A DNA stretch of 64,000 nt from Lasioglossum baleicum (Eukaryota > Arthropoda > Insecta > Hymenoptera > Halictidae). The stretch is from the NCBI RefSeq assembly GCF_051020765.1, contig NC_134933.1, positions 10,389,461 to 10,453,460 on the forward strand, in the 5' to 3' direction. The notes beneath the pieces were generated by a model. It was given only the letters and a program-made list of their open reading frames with translations, did no database searches and was not told the DNA's origin. Below, piece after piece: positions 28,101 through 37,600 of this stretch. The first letter of the stretch is position 1. Each line of letters starts with the position of its first letter. Position numbers and translations under genes: made by a program.

Positions 28101-29359
28101 AGTGTCGTGCAATTTTAAGATTGATTCTCACATTGTTAGTTACAACGAGAGTAATTATCAAAATTATTATACTGTTCATGAAATACACTTCGCGTCGAAA
28201 CTATATGACACCTGCGATTTCAGCTAATATTTTATTAATACTAATTTCGTCGTAAAATTTCTCGTTATTAATCCAAAGAATCAACTAAAGTACATACATT
28301 TCCATGAAAAAAGTTTCTAACACAGTGACTGCGATTAGAGTATAAGATCGACTGACGGAAAGCTACTGTCTTATATAGTTTTGTCGCGACGAGAATAGCA
28401 TGTTTACATACATTTCCCAAATTCTTGGAATTGTAGCCTTGGATATTCCGCAGAACTGTAGAATATATTTGTATATAACAATAACACCACATGAATGAAG
28501 GAAGACAAAACTCAAGACTTACATAGAATTTTCATCAAATTTTGCACATGTCTTATAGTTTTGTCGCGGAGTGTAGTAGGGACACACTAGTATTAAAAAA
28601 ATTACGAGTGTTTAGTATCCTACTAGATGAAAGAAAAGAAAATTACTTATAAAGTCTAGTAATAATGAAAGTATCATTAAATTTGCTACAACTTCATACA
28701 AAAAACTTCGTAGAATATCGGTCCAGGTGTCATTCCAAAGATCCCTTCTATTTCCGAGTCCACTGTTCCTTTTCCCCAAGAAAATTGTTTCGACCACGTA
28801 ACAGGTGGGAAAGTGAGCATACTTTTCTGCCGGTTAAAAAATGCAATACCAGCATGACAGTCCACCCAAAATAAGATTGCCCACCATACAAAAACCCAAC
28901 AACCAGGAACAACACTCCAAGGGCCACCTGAACGCCATAGAGGTAACTCACGCGACGGACACGTTCGTTCAAAATTCATTTTACCTTGGGGTTTCCGTTT
29001 TTGGTGGAAAAACCGTGGGGTTCAGGTGCTTGTCACGAAGCTCTCCGGGATCTTTCGAAAGGATCTAACGTGCCAGAGGATCGTCCATCTTCCGGGAGTA
29101 CCTTATTATGCCCGTCCGAGTGGAGCGGTGTTCTTATGGCGGTTCTGGGGTCAGGAAGCATTAGAAGCTGCCGCATTCGGGCCGTGCGGTCACGAACAGT
29201 CAAAGATCCCGTGAGAAGCTCTAGGGGATAAGGCTTGCAAATGGTGGAAAAAAGTGGCCCGCACGATAACGCTCTTCTCCCTTCTTGGCCCCTTGGAGCT
29301 CTTTCATCCGGCTCTTTTGCTCTTTCATCGAGCTACCTCTCATTCTATTCTCTTTCTCT

Positions 29360-29397
<38 letters not shown>

Positions 29398-31645
29398 CAT
29401 CCACGAACGCCTCTTCAACGGGTTCTTCTTCCTGTGCCCGTAGTCTGGTCGTCTCATTCCGCACGCCGCCGTCACATTAGACCGCCAGGCGTTTCCATTT
29501 TCATGAAACGTGCGTCGTTGACGGGAACGACGGCCCGCTAACGGCGCGACGAGGCTGCGCGCATAAAGATTGCATCCCCTAGTGCACTCGCAAAGCGCCA
29601 AGTCGACCCGGCATGGTTAATCTGCATTATCGCGCCCTCCATCCACCCGAGTTTCTACCCTTCTGCCAACACCCACGCTCAACTCGCCGCCATTCGACGA
29701 GCACGAGCTACGCCGAGGGCTTTGACTGCGATGGGCACACGTGGCTCCCGGAGAATAGCGTTCATTACACTGGCCGACACCTATTCCAGGTCCTCTAGCC
29801 AGTGGGCAGGGTTCAAAGAGCTTTGGGACCCAGCAATAAAAGATGGACGCTTTTCTATGATCTTCAGAAATCTCATTTTCCGCGACATGGTTTGAGGATT
29901 GGCAATTTTTTTCGAGTTCCTTCGAACAATAATATATCATTTTAGAATCTGTTAAAAACCAGTTCGGGAGGAGAGGTGAATCAACAAATTAGCACTTGTA
30001 TGCATGCAGCCAGAGTAGGGCAATAATCAACTAATATTTAAAAATGGCTAATAGATTTTTTGAATGTTAGTCGTAGCAAAATAGTCATTCAAAACTTTTT
30101 GATTAGTTAGTGATAACTAAATGGCAAATAATTAGTCACAGCTCTAAGTAAACGTTAGCTATTGCTTGTTAGTGAATTAGTAGTTGATGATCAGTCGTCA
30201 ATCTTTAGTCATCAGTCACTATTGTGCGATTAACATACATCAATATTAATAATTACTTATCACTAACTGATCAAAAAGTTTTGACTAATGACTATTTTGC
30301 TATGACTAACATTCAAAAAGACTATTAGTCATTTTTAAATATTAGTCGATTATTGCCCTACTCTGTATGCAGGTTCGGTGCAGTGTAACGAAGGTCGAAT
30401 TTATTATAATAATGGTTTTATTCGCTTCAACTGAGAAACGCACGACCAAGTAGTGGCGGGTCGCACACATACCGCGTTCACTGTATGCATTGACTTTTCT
30501 CAACTTAAACATTACAGTAAAACATTGTTTCGAATGTAACAAAGTCATTAGGGGATTAAATTCAATTTTCGTTGTACTTCTGCTTCCCGCAATCAATGCA
30601 GAACATTTTAATTTCGCATAAAGACCCGCAGTCTAATAATCATACATGATATCGTTTCATTTCTTTCTTGGTAGACATTTCGCAAAAACCGCGCCATTGT
30701 ATTCTAGACGCTAAATTACTCGCGACAATTCCCGAACACATAAGTCGCCCGATAATGTCCCCAAGCGTTACTAATAGTGATCCACGGCATCATTCACGTC
30801 GATCCATTAATTTTCCAAAATGATAATGTTCGTCGACTGTTTTTACAAGCCGGAGCCTCTTCTTCCTCCATTGAATAAGAGCGATTACTTCTTTAGACCG
30901 TAAGAGGAGGGTTTGCGAAGCGTTCCGATGAAGCCCAATGAATCATACATCATCCTAATGACGTTCCACCGCCATCGTCCCCCGTAAGTTGTATCCGAGA
31001 CGTGAACAAGACAATAGAGTGCGGATTAGGAAGTGCCTATAATTTGCAGCACGACGCGCCGCACCGAAACGCTCCTAATTGCTCAAAGCTGCTCAGGTAA
31101 TTTATGCAATTGGAGAATTAGACCAATTTGAGGATGGGGGAAACGGACGACGCCGCATAACACGATTAATTATCGCCGGATAGAAAATTGGTAATTGTGG
31201 TGAAGGAGACGAATGAACTCGAGAGCACGGAATCCACGTTAATTGAGCACTCTGCGCTTAATAACTCAAAGCCGCGTTTCTTCAGCGGCGAACCGGCCAA
31301 TTTGAACGAAAATTTCTGGTCAACTGTATCAATTCTTTTCTCTGCGTGGGATTTTTGGATTCTTATAAATCATGCAAACTTCGAAGTGTACTCGACAGCC
31401 CCGTAAATAATTGGAATTTTCCGTATGAAAATAATGGATGAAAATAAACTCGTGTGTGGGGGTTGAACGAAATAACTGGCTATCGACGGGTTCTCGGGCC
31501 CATGGAAGTCCAATAATCGAATAGGAAGCCGAGGGATGGAGTTTCGATAGGGGTTAGCGAGCAGTTGGTTTATTTGACGAGGCGACGAAAGCACCAGGGG
31601 CTTTCCAGGCCATTTTCCGCGGTGACATTCGCCTCCCGAGAGAGG

Positions 31646-31681
<36 letters not shown>

Positions 31682-34600
31682 TCGTCGGAGACATTCAGGG
31701 CCTGTGGCGCAGCGCCTTAATCTACTAATTTCTCTTTCTCGGCTGGCGCCGCGAGATAAATCAAAGGCTGGCCTGCGAGCAGAGGGTCTAATTAAAGTAC
31801 CCACCGGCTCTCGATAATTCCTGTCTCCCCTAATTCGTGTCTCGGCTGATTAAATCGCGGCGAGCTTAATTCGTGGACAGGCGCCGCGGCGGCCGGAGGG
31901 CCCGTTTCGTCGCTTGCGATTTATTCGCGGACTCCGATGCCTTTCTGCGACAATTACCCCGTTTGACGAGTTAGGGTAGACCGTCGTGCCTTCAAGCGAT
32001 CGTTAATATTTCGGGAATTTAATTGGACCGGCGATTAAGTTGAACGGGGGGAAAAAGTTTTGAGAGACTCCCTCGTGGCAAATCCTTAATTAAAAGTGTG
32101 ATGAGAAAGAAGATTTTGATTTGTTGTCTTTGGGCTGGGTCTGTGGGAGACTCGTTCATCTTCGTATGCCCGAGTATAATTATCTTGAAATTTATTTCCG
32201 GAATAAAAGAAGCATTAAATCTTCCGGATGAAGATTCAGTTACGTGTACGATAAATCCAACTTAGCAGGCATTGTTTCGCGAATATTCTTCCTCGGAGTT
32301 CGCAGACGTCAGCGAAATATTTCAGCATTCCGTGTCCCCATATCGGTGTGTTGATCCTCCCCTCCTTTTTTGATGAAGACAAAAGAACCCGGCGTTTTAT
32401 CATAGCCGTGACTCGGCGATAAACTCGGGTCCTGTAGGATAAAGCGGAAGGTCCTGGCCAGAAGGGTCGTCCCGGGTCACGGGATAGTTCCTTCCGGGAA
32501 GCCTCGTTTTCGAATCACGCACCGGAGTTTAGTATTGGTCGCTTCCTGGCCTCGTAACTCTAGCAAGGAGCACTCACGCCTCGGTGGCGTCGATTTTATC
32601 GAGCCGATTCCTCCTCGGGAACGTTCGAGTGCATTCTGCTCGTCCCCGGGCAACAGCTTCTGGCTTGGAGAGGGTCCTTCGACACTTTTACACGCCCCTG
32701 GTACCTTTTTGTCTTTGTACACGTGCTGGATACCTCGGAGATAAGCTCACGGCGCTCCGAGCTTCAAACGGAATTCCTTTCGCACGAGCTACGCTCCATC
32801 GAAATTGTTTCTCGCGATTGTTCAGCGCCAAGTAATTGTTACCGGAAGGATCAATTAATGACATAACAGAAGAATCAGTGATGAAATTATATTGGAGACT
32901 GCTGGCAATTTTTTGAAGTCATATCGAGAAGAAAGATCTAATGTGAAAGTAGAGCAATTAAGTCATTATAATGAAATAACAGAAGAATCAATGATGAAAT
33001 TAAATTGCAATTTTTTGAAGTCATATCGAGGAGAAAGATCTAATGTGAAACTAGAGGAATTAAGTCGTTATAATGAAATAACAGAAGAATCAGTGGTGAA
33101 ATTAAATTGGAGACTGCTGGCAATTTTTTGAAGTCATACCGACAAAAACCATCTAAAGTGAAACTAGAGAAATTAAGTTATTATTATGAAATAACAGAAG
33201 AATCAGATATTTTCGTAATTCTCCTTTTTCTACTTCTTCTTCTTCTTCTCAATTTTTTGAAGTCATATCGAGGAGAACCGTCTAAAGTGAAACCAGAGAA
33301 ATTAAGTAATTATAATGAAATAACAGAAGAATCACAGTTATGATATTAAATTAAAGACTGCTGGCAATTGTTTGAAGTCATATCGAGGAGAAAGATCTAA
33401 TGTGAAAGTAGAGAAATTAAGTCATTGTAATGAAATGGCAGAAGAATCAATGATGAAATTAAATTACTGGCAATTTTTTGGATTGATATCAACAACAACC
33501 ATCTGAAACGAAACTAGAGAAATTAAGTCATTAGATCGACAGGGCACGCAGCAGCATTTCTTGAAAAAGAAACGAATAATTCTTAGGATGAAAGCAATTA
33601 TATGGAAGCCCGTCTTACAAGCAGTCGAAACAAGGCAACTGAAATTCCCTAGAGCGGCGGCGGCGGCGGCGTTCCATCTTCCGTGCGCTTAAAGTCGTTC
33701 GAACAATTATGAGAGTCGCTTTACGTCGCGGCCAAGACCAACAGAGCCAAATTACACCGAAACTCTGTGCCGGGAGTGAAGAGCAAACGAGCGCAAACCT
33801 CTCTGAACCCAGGGAAAGAACCGCGTGCAACGGAGTGCCACCTGACCCGAAGTTCGCGAAAAGAGAAGTCAACAGGATAGTCCCTCCGGCGGCGCTGCGA
33901 GTGAGCAACTCTCTCTCAAAAGTAGTCAACAAAGTAGTTGCGAAACAAAGCTGTTGCAGCCTGAAAAGTTTCTTCGCGAGATGAGCCAGGTTTCGAGCGA
34001 GAGGAGGGAGGAAAAGGGTTGAAGGATCGGAACCGAAGAGTGTCGAAGCACGAGACAAGGGCGGCGATTTACGAAAACTGCGAAGCCGGACGATCCGCAG
34101 TTTGGTGCGCCCGGGAGTTTCAATTCCTGGATACACGCGAGGAGGAAGTGGTCAATAGGAAGTTCTGCTACGTGCACGCCGGTCACAGAGAGCCGGCAGG
34201 ACACTCGACTGCCCTGCAGGAAATGTATCCAACCGGGTTGAATCGAAATAACAATGCCCGGTACCCCGGGACGCAAGCTGCCACTACATTGTGCCACCAA
34301 CATGCCGTTGTCCATTGATTAGCGTGCATTCTGTGAAATCGTCTTCGTGAAATGTCTTCGTATGTTCCGTCACGAACACGCGGAATAACGAGTCGAGAAG
34401 TTGTTGTCATTTTAAAGATGTAGTTGTGTGAAGTGCTAGGTTGAACCTTGCAGCTTTTGTTCGAACACAGTCACTCACTTTCAGAATACGTACATTGACA
34501 CAGATCCACAAAGTATTCTTTTTTAATTTTTGATATACAGGGTGTGGCAAGTAGCCGTCGCCTCGATTTTCCCAACGAAAGTTAAATAGAAAATTACAGA

Positions 34601-37600
34601 AACTATTTCTTTCTACACAAAATCAAGGTTACCGAAAGCCTAAATTTCTGAAGTCAAGATCGTCTAAGGTTGCGTCGGGTAAGGTTTGCTCAAGTCGTAC
34701 CAGTGCTTAAGTCGTACCACTTGAATTTTGAACGAACTACGGCGACAACAGCACAAACAACGGCAACCAAATATACATCTAAGTCAACCAAGTTGCTTTA
34801 CGTATTATTGTCTGCCATAAACCAGCCTCATTATAAATCCTGTCATCAAGTAAGTTTATTTCAATTTTCTTATAATTTTCTGCATATGTTTGGTAGTTAA
34901 AATGTTGCAAGTAAATTATTGATAAAATTATGTTCCTTATTAAATATAAATTCAGTGGAATTTACATAATAGTTTGGTCGAAACGAAATCGTATTAATTT
35001 TATTTAGTTAGGTTTTGTTTACTTTTTAAATTTAACTTGTGCCGTGTCTTAAGTCGTACCCATATGAGATTCCTAAGTCGTACTACCTCGTCAGTCGAGA
35101 TAACGTCAACGCAGAATAAAGAAAACATAAGAAATGAGGCAAATAAAAGAAACGCAGTAATTAACGAAAAGAAATTGGTATTAAAAATTAAAAAGAAGAA
35201 AAGCGATTGGTTTTGTTTTATTTGTGGAGAAGATCGGGAGGAAAACATGATTCAATGCTTGAAATACAAATCATGGGTGCACGATGTATGCGCTGGAGTT
35301 GACAAAATAACAAAAAAATTTGTATGTGATGTTTGTACTAACTGAATACCTATGTGTCATGTAAACAGATTAATGAAAAATACGTTTTAATTATTATTGT
35401 TGCTTATAATTGAATTCTTAGGTACGACTTAGGAAACAGACTTAGGTTCCTTTAGTCGTACCGATGTAAGTTTTTCAAGATTTAGTTTATTTTACGTGAA
35501 AGCATATAGATTTTCTAATTTCGTTATAATAAATGACAACAATGTTAACACAAGTTTTCAATAACACATTTAGTTTCTATCTGATAAATCCTAAGTTTTA
35601 TACGGTTTTTTCCTTAAGGGGCACGACTTGAGCAACCTTACCCTATAACCCTACGAAGTCAATCATACAGGGTGCCATGTAAAACAGCCAAGGTGACCTT
35701 GATTTTTCATCGTAGAAAATAGTTTCTAAATTTTTTTTATATTTCAATGTGTAACCGACTAAATATTGATTGAGTAACTGAAAAATTGTGGCGACAGTTA
35801 CGTGCCACACCCTGTACGCCCCCATAGAAAAGTTTCAGTATTTTCTCTACAATTCCGACCAATTGCTGAAGGGGCTTGAGAACGATCGCGAGTTGGACAC
35901 GCGGAAAAATTCGGCAGGATGCGCGCCAGGACGAAACAGTATGGAACAGTATGAAACAGGAAGAGCCGTAGTGGAATAGAAATGCGGAGAAGACGTTTGC
36001 GGCCGTGTCGCGGCAAATAAAAACGTGCCGCGGCAAACAAATGTCGCGGAAATCGCGGGGATAAATCAGAAATTCGAAGGCAGACGACGCGGCCGTGGAA
36101 AATTGAAAGATCAAAGAGACAGTCGATGAAATGCCGGAAGGGGAAGAATTTCACCGGGGAAAAACCACCGGTGTAAAGAGGGGTGTGAGGGATGAACGAT
36201 GAAAGAGAAGAGAGACACCGGGGGCATCGAATTGAAAAATTCCCCGGGAAGAAAACGAAACGGTGGAAAGAGAAAGAGAGAGCGAGGGGAAGAAGGAAGA
36301 AGCGCTGCAACTCGCCGGAAAAGGGAATCAAGAGAGACACAGATTCCAGAGGCATCCTGGACAACGGCCAGGAGCACGTTTTCGATCTCGCCGCGGATCG
36401 GAAGGACGTGCCGTTGATCCTCCCGAAGAATCGAATGATCGATAATCACTGGTCTGGGAAGCTTGACAATGCGGCCTCGGCTATTGGAACGAGCGGGAAT
36501 CTCGAATCTCGGACACCGGTGATTAAGTTCCATCTCAATCTGGGCTCCATGACTTTTACGGTAGTTACGGTTAGATAGTTCGACCAAAAACAAACTGGTT
36601 CGATGTTCTCTTTAGTATTATTCAGAAGCGTGGAAAAATGGTTCAAAGATGATTCTCCTCTTTCCAATTTAAACTCGATGAACACCTTCGACTCACCTCT
36701 CGGTGGGCAACTTTAAAAAAGGTTTCCAAAAATGTTGAAAATGTAGAATAAAATTCAACAGTAAAATATACAAAATAGGGAAACGAACGATAAAAGAGCA
36801 ACAGGAAGCCGTCCAGTGATCTGATGATCGGAATCGTTGACAGACACAAGCTGAACAAATATTATCGAAGATTTCCATCGATCAAGAAAGAGAATTTTTG
36901 AGTGATCGAGGCAAGAATCGCGATAGCTGGCGAAATCGTGTAGGGAAATTCGGTTGTCTGCGGTTAACCGTCGGCGTTGGAGGCCTGAAGTCTCTCGCTG
37001 AAGGATGCGTTTCCGGTTGAACGAGCGACCAAGAGTAGAGGACGAGAGAGCTTCTGCTTTCGGGGGCTCTCTGCACGCGGTGTAAAGAGCCATTAATAAG
37101 GACTGCCTAATTTCATGAAAGCCCGGGGCCTCGAACTATTATCTAGGAAACGTAACTCGGTCGAAGAGCGATTAAACGGACGCCACCAAAATACGTCAAG
37201 CTGCGGCGGGCTGCGCCTGACAGAAAACCTATAGACGGAACAACCATTAATGAAATGACAAATGTGTTCTTGTCGCAGGCACGAGCGGCCCTGCGTTCTA
37301 GCTAGCTGGGATAGCTCTGGATAGCTGGCTGGATACCGAACCAGCGTTTACAAGCCTGTCCACGGCCACGGCTCGCAAAATAAAATATTATACGAATGCG
37401 TGATTTACGGGCACCGGGATCTATGGGGACCAGGATGCTCAATTGATCGCACTTTGCGAAATCTCTCTTTTTTCTTGCGATTCTAACCGCCGCACTGTGG
37501 ACCAAATGGCAATTCTCGCAACAAATAATTCATTTGATCGAAAGAACGACAGTAAACTACTTACACCTTTGTTTCTTAATAATTAACATACAAACTTATA

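Larger units (their letters stand above)
34536..35816. mobile_element. foldback MITE split by a pogo-like insertion
   Basis: The ends TACAGGGTGTGGCAAGTA and (complement) TACAGGGTGTGGCACGTA are inverted repeats, and arms pair through AGAAACTATTT and AATCAAGGT. The host element is about 320 bp once the element at 34682-35638 and its TA duplication are removed. Confidence 0.8.

Noticed and set aside
33615..34136. 173-codon minus-strand frame
   Set aside because: In the CpG-rich island with open frames on both strands; no family recognised.
35798..36593. 188- and 160-codon minus-strand frames and a 128-codon plus-strand frame
   Set aside because: All arise from a purine-rich tract; composition is strongly biased and the frames shadow each other.
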